Source: Ophiosphaerella korrae (lineage: Eukaryota > Ascomycota > Dothideomycetes > Pleosporales > Phaeosphaeriaceae). Taken from it: 64,000 nt of DNA. Below, piece by piece: positions 23,606 to 33,897 of the stretch. The position numbers and the translations under genes are program-made. The notes beneath the pieces were generated by a model that was not told the origin of the DNA, ran no database searches, and saw only the letters and a program-made list of their open reading frames with translations. Positions within the stretch are counted from its first letter, which is position 1. Each line of letters begins with the position of its first letter. The stretch is taken from contig JALNQF010000097.1 in assembly GCA_028456385.1 (NCBI GenBank), forward strand, positions 1 through 64,000, in the 5' to 3' direction.

Positions 23606-24540
23606 ATCTATTCCGCCAGGGTGCGGCTGCAGATACACCGACTGTACACATAACATCAGATGTGTGCTTGGGTATGCACTGCCGAGTAGCGATGCTCCGT
23701 AGAGCGTTGCTCGGCAAGCTCGGCTTAGACTTGTTACTTCACATATCACTTGGCTCTGCCCACAGTGACGATGCAAAAGCGGTTCGTTGAGCCACTGGCG
23801 CATATATGGCGAAAACACTACTTTGCCTGAGGATTAGAAATATGGTGGCTGGTTTTGATGTGCCACTATGCCTACCAGTAATTTATCTTAACGATATTTG
23901 CATATCCTCTATCATATGGAGGCTCTACTTTATCAGAACCTTTCGGGCGGTGGGTATGTTGAGTTCGGCATCAAGGTATTGGTTTTCTTGGCTCTCATTT
24001 TCGGCTGGGTATATAGGTTTTCGTAGGGTAGGGCCTCTTTCAGTGTCATTTTCGCTATGATATTTGATTTCATGGTAGTAGTAGGCCTGGGCTAAGGAAA
24101 TACCCAGTTGCCGTGCGAACTTGGCACGACGTTGACATCGGCCGCTAAGAGCACGTCATCGGCAAAAACTGACTTCCTCGCCAATACTTGTAGATTATCA
24201 GATAGTGTGTAAGAAGAATAAACATGATAGGTGCGAGTGATATCTAGGACAAACTCGGTGTAAGAGATATATACAGATTTAGCAAATGACTAAGCAGTTA
24301 GGATCAGCACCATCAGGGTTCGATGTAATCCTGGTGGTATTGATTGATAACCACTATTTTAGTTGGTCCCTTGTGCTTTACGTACGGATTGCCCATAGTA
24401 CCCCACGTTCCTACTACTACGTGGTAACGGTATGCGCCCCCACACCTTTGTTTTAGTCATTTGACAACATAGTGGTAAGTACTAAGATTGCAGTATATGC
24501 ATCGTGATTCATAAGGGACCTTTGAGGATTTTGAGAATTC
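23606..24540. other. AT-rich stretch without recognised genes
   Basis: Nothing convincing is seen on either strand. Short open frames are unsupported. The stretch leads from the broken MFS gene into the LINE-like relic. Confidence 0.4.
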
Positions 24541-25090
24541 CAGGACTGCACTTCAAGCTGCCTACCTTTGGTGATAATTGGTGGGGATTTCAACTGCAGC
24601 GTGGAACTTTTGACACAGCTGTGCCCAGGCATGTAGCAAGTTAGAGGAACTAGTCATTGACTTAGGATGGATTTTTTAACGCTTGTTGAATACTGGGAAT
24701 CGTCATCATAATTCAATTGCGCTCATATGCTGTAGACAAGGTAAAGACTATCCATGCAACTTACGTAAAAGCTTTGAAATAAGAAACTAGCAACATTCCC
24801 ATATCCGATACAGTTCAGTATTTCTATTGCATTCATTATTGTTGACGATAAGACCATCTGATTAATCTGAGAAGTCGTTTTGGGGAGGTTCTTAATCCGA
24901 GTTTCATTGTATATTGATCGACCATCAATACCCGATTATGTTATTAGCAGTAAATTGGTTCCAATAGTCCTAGGCCATTGCTCTCTCCATTCCTCAATAG
25001 TGGACACACACCATCTGGGCCATCCAGAATTTTACAGAGTGTCAGGTAGTCGAGTAATAGCCTCACCATTTAAAGTTATGCCGCATACTA
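24540..25090 (+). mobile_element. Degenerate LINE-type endonuclease relic
   Basis: In shifting plus-strand frames I read IIGGDFN (24574-24594), then KLEELVIDLG (about 24640-24669), then NTGNRHHNSIA (about 24688-24720). The GGDFN motif with these followers is how the AP-endonuclease domain of fungal non-LTR retrotransposons ends. Several stops and frame changes interrupt it. No reverse transcriptase was found nearby. Confidence 0.45.
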
Positions 25091-25340
25091 TCTAATCCTT
25101 GTAGCCAGGTAATTTGCTAACCCGCTATTGATTTACCCCTGACATACACTGAGCGATTACGGGCCTTTATATCGTGACAGGTTCATGGAAATAACTGCCT
25201 GTGCTGCGGCATGAGTATACTTTGTCAACTGATGTCGGCTTGCAATCCTATTGACATCTAATATTCTAAGCTCAAGGCTAATCACTTTCTCTTATGGATT
25301 CAAATATTGTATTGACTATCAGTAAAAACACGATACGTAA

Positions 25341-26497
25341 TTATGCAGGAGTCGTATGGAACTTGAACTCTACTGTCTTACTTATCGTGCCCTGTTTATC
25401 CCTCTCGTTGCTTTGTTCTCCACTGTCACTAGTCTCTACTACACTCTTGACTCCCATTTCCTCGACAATTCTTTCTTGCGAGCTCGATATTGGGTCCATT
25501 CTTGACTTCGCGCGACTCATCGAGTACATCTTAACCTCTTTATCTGCCCGTGATCGTTGGTAAGCGCTGCGGGAGCCGATTTGCTGGTTCGATGAGGAGT
25601 GGTGCGAGTGGGTAGCTGTTGCTATTCTGGAGGCTAGTATATCGATGCTGGATGAGGTGTTAATCAGCTTTATTCTTTTCTTGAAGGTAAGTGCTAGCTT
25701 ACTACATTATCATTGGAAATAAGCATTCGAGGGTGAATATGAATCTGTCAATCTGGCCCGTAATGTCCGCTGCCTTCGTGGTTTTTTGAAAGCTGTACGT
25801 GATAGCCCTTGTTATTCCGATCAATGCTAAGGTGGCGAGGCGCAGTTCGGTGCTTTTAGTCAAGTAATGGAAGAGTCCGCCTTTGCTTGCTATTTCGGCG
25901 CCTCCTCTCTTCGCCTTCGTAAAGATCCGGATAAGATAAAATGAGGATAATATCTCAACAAGGGCAATAGAAACAAAGTAGCCAATGTGGAGGTGTGCGA
26001 TAAGTCCTTGGAGATCGATATTCCCGTTGACAGTATTTCGAGCACGACAAACAAGGATTGAGAAACGAAATGAGGTGATGATACCGATCAAGAGCCAAAA
26101 TGAATACATGAAAACCAGACGCGCGCGACCTCTAAGAACTCGTCTGAGAATCACGAAGCTGTAGAATGACAGCCCAGCTTCTTGAATCTGTTACGATTAC
26201 ATCAGCCAATGAACCTTATCTAAATGCGTATTCGTAAAGCGTTCTTACCAACCAGAATATATCCGCGAAGATTCCTGCTATCAGTGTGGCTTTTGTGCTA
26301 TGGTGCTGATAGAGTGCATAGTAGCAAAGCCCATTTGCGGTAGCTGTCGCTACGGATACAACAACCGGGACGAGTGCGATGGGTGAGAAACCCGTAATCC
26401 CAACAACCATTAAGCCAAATAGGGCGTTGACCAGACCAATCGTGCTGAGGATCGACCAACTTCCCTCAAAGTAAAGTGGAATGTCACCCACTGCCAT
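25341..26497 (-). CDS. Multi-pass membrane protein of a fungal family, function unknown
   Basis: Three exons on the minus strand (26497-26249, 26187-25706, 25647-25341) join in frame to 345 aa; the introns are 61 and 58 nt. About seven hydrophobic segments are seen in the first 270 residues. Distinctive blocks are DIFWLIQEAGLSFYSF (across the first splice), HLHIGYFVSIALVEILSSF, TELRLATLALIGITRAITYS and DRFIFTLECLFPMI followed after the second splice by IDILASR. I recall this pattern from uncharacterised ascomycete membrane proteins but no function. The C-terminal tail of about 100 residues is hydrophilic and Ser-rich. The TTG upstream of 26497 is not used because the ATG at 26497 sits just before the first helix. 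The gene is intact amid pseudogenes. Confidence 0.78.
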
Positions 26498-27350
26498 TGT
26501 GCCGGAGGTGTTCAAGTTGTTTTCGATGCCAAGAAAAATATAAGTGAGGCCGAGCGTGACGTTCGTGCAAAAAAAAAAACAATATTCATAGATGCATGAT
26601 CGTCACAGGGAAATCTGAGGGAACATGAGATCGGGAAGTTATCGTTATATCAACTTAAGCGCTCAAAGCGAATGACTCCTGATCACAGTATTGCGACGAT
26701 TCATGCTCTACTTTTCAGCCTCGGAGCTGTGGCGCACAGGTATCCATGCCTCTCTCCCATGCCGGCAGAAAGACTTGGAGTATTCTAGACCTTGTATGGT
26801 TTCACGCATCCAAACATCAAGCGCTATGAAACCCATGCAAACAGACTTTCGCTAAAAGAAACGATTTTCTCCACATCGACTAGTAAGTTTGGGGTAAGGG
26901 CGCGGCGCAGTGTTCGAATGCGCAATCGCTGCGGGCAAAGGCCGAAGGTGCATGCAGACGCATGACTTTATGGCGTTTTAAGTCTCAAGTTGCTGATAAG
27001 TCCGGTCGATTCCCTAATTGTGGTTCCAGGGTGCGTGAGGGCGCATGAGGCAGGGTACCATGACAAGGACATCTTAGACTGGTGTGGCAAATTAGACATT
27101 ACGTGCACAAATCTGCCGAATAGAATAGGGGCAATTGTAACTGGCTGCTGTAAGAGCAGACTCGGTTTCGGTGTTACTCAACTGGGCTTGAAGGCTCGCC
27201 TAATCTAACCCATCTCTGTCTACGGCGAATCACCGAGAGATATCCCGTACCATATTTTATCTTCACCGCTCTTGAAATATTAAGTAATGGCGCTATCCGT
27301 CTACAAGTCTCCAACATGCGTCCAGTGTCAAGGCTGATTGGCAGCAGATG
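26498..27350. other. Gene-free interval
   Basis: No gene is supported. A poly-A tract lies at about 26570-26580. This interval contains the upstream region of the membrane-protein gene and the decayed 3' side of the MARVEL-like pseudogene. Confidence 0.4.
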
Positions 27351-27990
27351 TATCTCCAACAACGTGATGATGAACACTGCCTTCCCACAATCAAGTCTGT
27401 CCCTTTTGCGGTGGTCATGGAAGACAGCAGTGAGCGCATGAAGTAGACTAGAGGCTCTAGTCAATTACTGATACGAATAAAGCGTAGAAGAGCATACGTG
27501 CTGATGATGGCCAAGATGAATGTGCTCCAAGGTAGGTTCAGGAATCGTCGCTCGGATTGGTCGGAGTTCCGGTCACATCGTTACCGGACCATCGAGCAGG
27601 CGCAACGGACTATAACAATGCCTTGCGCCAGCTAGTCCACCATTTGGTCTTGTCAGAACCGCAACAGCAATGAACGCTCCGACAAACAAGAGGTCCAGTA
27701 ACACTCATAGCCACCGCAGGATGCGACCTCCAGGATTGCTACTTGTTTTGATGCAAGATAACAACGTGGTGCACAGTGTATAAAGGACCGCCGCAGCAAG
27801 AATGCCTTCGACTGCGCCGTATGCTCCATTCACACCCCGCCGAGTTTTGATAGAGTTGACGAGTCGATAGACCTTGTATAGGCATTGAGAGAAGATACTT
27901 AGAGAGACGACAGAGGACACGAATTGTAAGAGACGAGCCAAACATAGGAGCCAGCGATAGAATCCGGTATTCTTGAGTCAGTCTGGTCAC
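27350..27990 (-). pseudogene. MARVEL-like fungal membrane protein, inactivated
   Basis: On the minus strand a reading frame gives several membrane helices (FVSSVVSLSIFSQCLYKVY; GILAAAVLYTLCTTLLS). It runs into a TGA at 27705-27707 and then continues in the same frame as VLLDLLFVGAFIAVAVLTRP, a typical block of small four-helix MARVEL-type fungal proteins. Further on, VTGTPTNPSDDS and LPWSTFILAIIST are in different frames, so at least two frameshifts exist. A plausible GT-AG intron then leads to LLHALTAVFHDHRKRDR near 27440. No in-frame ATG is found at the 5' end. The blocks in the right order with several lesions make this a pseudogene. Confidence 0.7.
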
Positions 27991-29139
27991 GCCTGTCATA
28001 GGCAGGTCCATCAACAATTGGGCGACGAGAGTTTGTATAGGGGTTCTTCGTTGTTGCTTTACAATGTTTAGGGAAGAGGAGTAAACACAAATGTGAGCTG
28101 CTCTTATAGATGGGAGCGACTCGAGAGCAAGGTTGAGACTTACTGCAATATCTACACATCGTCACCACCTATCACAGTCGCACACAATCTTTCTATATAT
28201 TTTTGACGCCACGCTCAATACAATTGGTTGGCCATCTACGGGCAGAGACTGCATTTCTCTGATGCGCGGCGCCTACAGTCGCACGTGGTGACGCTACAAT
28301 ACATCACTGATCCAAAGGTATCGCCACAACACTAAACTTTCTAAATCGTAGCTCTCAGTTTCCTTTATCTGTCATAAGCCAAAGCTTAGTATATAATAGT
28401 ATCTACGCAATAACCTGAAATGCAACGTTCCTTGCTTACAGAGTATAATGGTTACAACAACGTCCCTCAACCGATGTTATACGACTCCCTAAATTGAGGT
28501 CCTTGGATCTCTATCACTTCTACTTTCTTATATCCAAAAAAAACTGGTTCCTGTTAACAGACATATATGATGCCAGTACCGTTGTATCAACCCCCAAATC
28601 TTCGGAACACTTATGGCCAGTCCAAGATTTCAAAGGAAATCTTGGATATGTTGTAAAATTGTTATCTTTGTCCAGAAGGCCATCTTGACATAATCTAGCA
28701 TCATCTCATTCCTCACTCCGTCGAGGCTTAAGATATATGACTGATTCAACAAGCTATTGGCTAAGTCATCCCAGATTTGGGTAGTCAAGCTTTGTATGAA
28801 TGGTAGCCAAGTAGCCTGTGCATATCTTACTGAACTCTGGCAGAAACCCTAGGTTCAGTTGGAAAAGCGGGCAGCATTATGTCAGGGATACATCATGGCG
28901 GGTATTAGCTGTGAGTTCACTAAAGTACATATCTTATCTACAGGGCCGCGGAATGCACCACGATCATCCACGATTGGCATAGCACTCACCACAAATATCA
29001 TGGTGCACCTTTTTTGTTCTATAATATTTTCTAGTAAACTATAGATGCCATTGCCAAACCTGTCTGATATACTTTGAAAGCTGAGCCTTCTGCAATGGAT
29101 TCCTCTGCATCTGCATTGACAATTATCCTGGTTCGGATT
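27990..29139. other. Gene-free AT-rich interval
   Basis: No protein family is recognised on either strand. Local AT-rich tracts and many short frames suggest decayed sequence. Confidence 0.4.
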
Positions 29140-29475
29140 AAGTTCTTCTGGCACCACATCTCCTAATATGTTGCTCTATATTATCACGCCTGTTGAACAC
29201 ATTTTCGGGGGTATTACAGTCTGGCCTGGGGCATGCGAATATCTCGGTGTTGGTGGGAAATGCGTGGCACGTTCCTCGGTGGCTTTCGAGAGTTGCATTC
29301 AGCTCAAAACTTTTACCACAACCGAGCACAGGGCAATAACATCGTTTAAGATGCTTATAATTGATATGCTTATTGGCACCGTCAGTCATGAAATACAAAT
29401 GAGTGGGACAGACCCTACTTTCCTTTGTAACACTTCCGAAATGTCTCTGAGCACCATGGACAATGGTATAAAGCT
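29140..29475 (-). pseudogene. C2H2 zinc-finger protein relic
   Basis: Minus-strand frames carry at least two clear Cys/His fingers: CYCPVLGCGKSFELNATLESH followed by RGTCH, and FACPRPDCNTPEN then NRRDNIEQHIRRC. Upstream in another frame YHCPWCSETFRKCYKGK starts a further finger and meets a TAG. Such multi-finger arrays occur in fungal DNA-binding proteins. A frame change between finger 1 and the others and the lack of a start codon point to a broken gene. Confidence 0.55.
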
Positions 29476-29559
29476 GGTGCGAAGACAGCAGTTCCCGGAC
29501 CGTTTGATTCAGTTGAAGTAACGTCTTCGTATGTATGACTATCCACACCTAGATAGCTG

Positions 29560-31460
29560 GCATGACACTCACTCTAGATTGTTGGTTCGGTGGTGTTGTA
29601 TCTACTGCAACACCCTAGGCGTGTAAATTGTCTGTTGGCAAGGGAATATCCTAGTTGTCGGAAATAAACGATGAGTCTTGAAAATTTTCTCGTGGCCCAA
29701 TTCACAGATAAGGAAATATTAATGGATTCGGTTCGTATTCCACATCTCTCGGGTGAACTCCTTGTGATGAGATTCGTAAATATATGGATATCTCACGGCA
29801 CTACCACTGCCCTGCGCCTGTTTATTATGGCTTTACACATCGTTGGGCGTCCCCTTGGACTGTGGAGGAAAGCGAGAGGGCCAGCAACGGGGGTCGTTTA
29901 AAGGTTTGATAGGTCGGCCGTTGTAAATATCCCATCCGTCTTGCACGGCGTCGGCGATTATGAAGACTGTTATTAATAATGTTCCGTCTCCACCATAAAT
30001 ATTGTAATATTGTGAGGCAAGTCAAGACAATTCACATGAGCAACAAACAATCATAATGATAATAACACAAAATCCAAGGAAAAATAAGAAACACTGAAAA
30101 AAGTGTACAATCATATACACGATTTCTACATAGGTCTGATACCGGTATTCTACAGTGGACATATAGGGTATGTGTTCTTAGTCGAGCCTGCCACAAAGCG
30201 CGATATTATACCCTAGATAATAGTGCATAGAGCCAAAAATACACCGATACCGGTGCTCCTTACGTGGATTTAGCAAAGTGCTGCTCTAGTTCGATCCAAT
30301 CTATGCATATATCTACCTACATTTGCAACATGGGATAGGAGGGCAAATGGGAATATGAATTCAATGCTGATGATTATGATCCCTGTGGCGATGGGAACAA
30401 ATAAAAAGATGACATCGAGTCTAAAAATTGGTACTATGATACTTATCGATATACGGAGAAAACTGAAAGAAAGTATCAAAACAAGGCACAAGCTACTCAG
30501 TCCCCCATGTTGGCCATTCGATTCCCTAATACTGAAAGTGTCCGTGCGTATAAGTTGCTTATCTTACGTAACTATTCGGCCCGATACTTCAGGGGCATAT
30601 AACGCCTCTCTCTCGTTACGAGAGAGAAGCAAGTCAACAGAATAGATACTATCTTTGCCTCACCCCCTCGGCCGTACGTGATGTACGGCTGCCCACCTAC
30701 TACCAGATGCGTAGCCATCTAGAGGAGTATCGAGCCTACCGACAGAAAGTAATATACTCTCTATTTACACGCCATTCCCAAGTATATTCAAACTTTAGTA
30801 TTATATCGCCATGACAAATCACTTAATGTAATATCTTATTATGTATGTCATAGGACTATCCATATACCACATCAAAATAGCGTGCACGTAGGTAACAGGT
30901 TTGGTCAATTATCAATTCCATTAGAATACTACCTTCAATATATCGAATTCTGCTCGATATAGGGCAGGCATATAGTATTGGAGCTTCCATTCTAATTCAC
31001 TCGCTGTAGTAGCAGGTAAGTCACTGACGAGTGAAGCATAGGCATATTTTAGCTGGAAGGTATAGTCGATTTGCCAGGGTTTCTAACCTATAAGCCTTGT
31101 TAGCGCCTCGGCATTGTTTCGCACATTTGAGCTTACATTCAGTCTTGTATTCATTCTTCATCCTGGAAGTATCTTTGTCTGCCGTATCCCGCTTCCATTC
31201 TAATTTTTATGCTACAGATAAACGCGTTACCTGAGCACGATCCTGAACATAGTAGAAAGCCTGCCACAAGAATTGGTCAACAGAATCGCCTTGCATCTAG
31301 AAAGATGCCCAGATTAGAACCAAGTTACGATACTCCTGCAGCAATGTACACAGCCTTCGAAGCTACCTCCATATGCAACAATTTCTCGTCGCTGGGAAGA
31401 GACTGTTGAGTACGTCACGTTCCATAGTTTACACATCAAAAGCGATGAGTTGTGCCAACT
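29560..31460. other. AT-rich gene-free interval with two short perfect palindromes
   Basis: No gene is supported. At about 30606-30626 a 21-bp palindrome reads TCTCTCTCGT-T-ACGAGAGAGA. At about 30670-30688 GCCGTAC and GTACGGC flank a 5-nt loop. Both could form hairpins in DNA or RNA. The rest is AT-rich with no match I know. Confidence 0.45.
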
Positions 31461-31469
31461 TTAGGCTAT

Positions 31470-32092
31470 CGTGATAAACATATGTCGGAAATACTTTACA
31501 AAACGGAGATTTTCCATAGTGCCTCCAGAATATCCGGAAGAAGCATGCGGTCGCATTATGTCAGAGGAAGAACAGCAGCTCAAAATCGGTTCCCCACTAA
31601 GGGTATGGACAATCTATCATCATCTTGAAGAAGTGGGAAGACGAAGGTTTCCAAAGTGTATTGCAACTGGAAGTCTTGTATGCAAGTTCCCCGACAGATG
31701 ATCGCGACTGCCGACAGATTGAGCTTGAGATTGCGCAGCGCAAACGTGGCGGAGATACCTTTCACAAACGATATGATCAGCCTTTTTTCGCGTTACTTAG
31801 ACCTGAAAATATACCCATTCTTTCGAATATACGATATCTTAGCTTCAAGGTAACTACGGGCGAAACCTGGCACCTACAGTCAGTCCTCTTCTTGTGACTT
31901 GTTGCCTCAATTCGAGAGGTATATTCTGTGGGCTTTGGAAAGGATTTTACTAAAAGTCCGAAATTGACAACCGAGTCACGTTCGCAAAGTCTCTCGGCCA
32001 GATTGAGTTCGAACAATACTCTACAGCAGAAATCATCTTTCCTGACAAGCTCCAGATAATCAACAGGCTGTGCCATATTCAAGTTTGTCATT
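31470..32092 (+). pseudogene. F-box-like protein relic
   Basis: Plus-strand frames give KKWEDEGFQSVLQLEVLY, CRQIELEIAQRKR, PFFALLRPENIPILSNIRYL and, after a break, RVTFAKSLGQIEFEQYS. This order is what I recall from the leucine-rich part of large fungal F-box-like proteins (a block close to FLxPENxPxLPNIRYL). Frame changes, an internal stop near 31897 and the absence of an N-terminal F-box indicate a degraded copy. The identification rests on memory of the pattern. Confidence 0.45.
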
Positions 32093-33126
32093 AAGTGCGT
32101 GTTTCCCAGTCTTTTCCCAGAAGCTTAATTCAACCCTTTTCTGGCCATCGAATCACGAGACAGGTTCCATGTTCGCATGGCCCTACTTACAAAGGTTGAA
32201 AATCTTCTTCAATATGGTCACTGCGTCTGACAACTAGTACTTCACTGGCAAGGCTCCGGAGCCCCAGGCAGACAACGATCCAGCCCAGGGTATGATTGGC
32301 AATTGCAACAAGATAGACACTAATTACACCAATTATCGTTAGCATTACAACGCAGCAACTTGAATACATTTCTTGCTGCTTTCGTTAAGACCGCTCACAG
32401 GATGCCCATGCCTTGACATATGTCGACCTACTCAGGTGGACAAGACTACTACTCACTAAGAATAGCACAGCCAGATGCACGAGATATAGTGACTATTCAC
32501 TTGTATTATCTGTTCAGAAAGAAGATAAAGGACGCTTAATTCAACTGGAACGACAGAGTTCCCAACTAGTGGGGTCTTACCTCAAGCAGCAAGCTACCCA
32601 GCCACATCAAAGCCTGCAGCAACGTGATATTCAAAGCGATCTCTATATTATATCAGGAAATAATAAGATGAGACCACGGAAGTATAAGTTCAGATCATGC
32701 CCAGGTATTTCCATTGAGCAAAGTGCCTGCTAGATATCCAATCATGTGAAATCCTGACACACAATGTTCTCATTCGCTCAAGGAGGTGATAATGAAGTGC
32801 AAAAGAAGAAACCCCATATGTATATACAGTCATATTGAATGAGCGTATGTATCGGATGGTGCGCTAGGCTCTCAAGCGTCTAAGAGCAACACGCCTGGTT
32901 TCAGGGTCAAGAGAGGGCCAACTATATTTCCACTTAGTCAGTTTCGGACAAGTTGCCAGTTAAAGGCGCATTCTGACTCGCGTACCGCTAACTTACACTA
33001 GTCTGACAAATTCAACCAGTCTCAAACGCGTCAACCAACAACCTCAACAACTTCCGCAATCATTTGGTCATATTATGAGGCTCCACCTAAATTATTGTGG
33101 GCCAATGTAGTAGAACTCCCTAACAA
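32093..33126. other. Gene-free interval
   Basis: A plus-strand frame near 32413-32733 is open but has no features I know. The last 100 bp are the likely promoter of the gene starting at 33127. Confidence 0.4.
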
Positions 33127-33675
33127 ATGGCTCGCAACAAACCTCGTCTTCAGCTTGCTCTCTATGCGCGCCCAAAGCATCCGGATACCTATCATTATAC
33201 CCTCCTTCTCGCGCCTAAATGCGCCTTTACTCCAGCCGATACAGCAATAAAATATCACATCACAGATGCGCTCCACACTAGCTACAATGGGGCTGCACAG
33301 CCTTGGAGTTACGACCGTCTTGCTATCTCAGATATCCACCGGGAACATGGTCTCCTAGCCCGGATCGTCATTGCGAAAGTCGCATTACCAGATGTGGTTG
33401 AGAAGATCCTTGAAGCGCTGCCGATATCACAAGCCGAGGACCATGATGAGAATAAAACGCAATTGTGCCCTTGTCTGGCGTGGGTTCAGTCTGCACTGAA
33501 GGAGCTAGAAAAGGAGGGCGCTATCACCGGTTCCGTGGAATGGGATCGAATTCAGAGGAAATCCCTCAATTATGTAGAGAAAAAAAGGGGGTTGGGGAGA
33601 TGGACCGACGATTGGCAAGGAGGTTTCGGGGTGCCAATGTTAGATTTGCTTATTGACAGAGAAATAATTGAATAG
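33127..33675 (+). CDS. Conserved fungal 182-aa protein (resembles DUF6914-type)
   Basis: A single-exon gene of 182 aa with ATG at 33127. It opens RLQLALYARPKHPDTYHYTL, then has PWSYDRLAI, LLARIVIAKV, CPCLAWVQSALKEL and YVEKKRGLGRW. I recall this layout from a widespread ascomycete family of unknown function (DUF6914-like); the family number is from memory and should be verified. No signal peptide or membrane segment is seen, so a cytosolic or nuclear protein is expected. It stands at the edge of the decayed block and is intact. Confidence 0.75.
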   Translation: MARNKPRLQLALYARPKHPDTYHYTLLLAPKCAFTPADTAIKYHITDALHTSYNGAAQPWSYDRLAISDIHREHGLLARIVIAKVALPDVVEKILEALPISQAEDHDENKTQLCPCLAWVQSALKELEKEGAITGSVEWDRIQRKSLNYVEKKRGLGRWTDDWQGGFGVPMLDLLIDREIIE

Positions 33676-33897
33676 GACTAACACCATATAGAAAATATGG
33701 TTTCAGTAGCGCCGGTATTTTTTTCGACTCAAGATCGTTAAGCAGGTTGAAGTCTGGCGATTTAACTTTGGCATTTCGGTTCATGTCAGACCCCTCTATC
33801 ACATTTTTTAAGAGGCATCGGCATCAGATACAACTAGGCCAAGATTCAGATGTCGAAGTATTCGAAAAGGATTGAACTAATGGTATGAGGCTTATTT

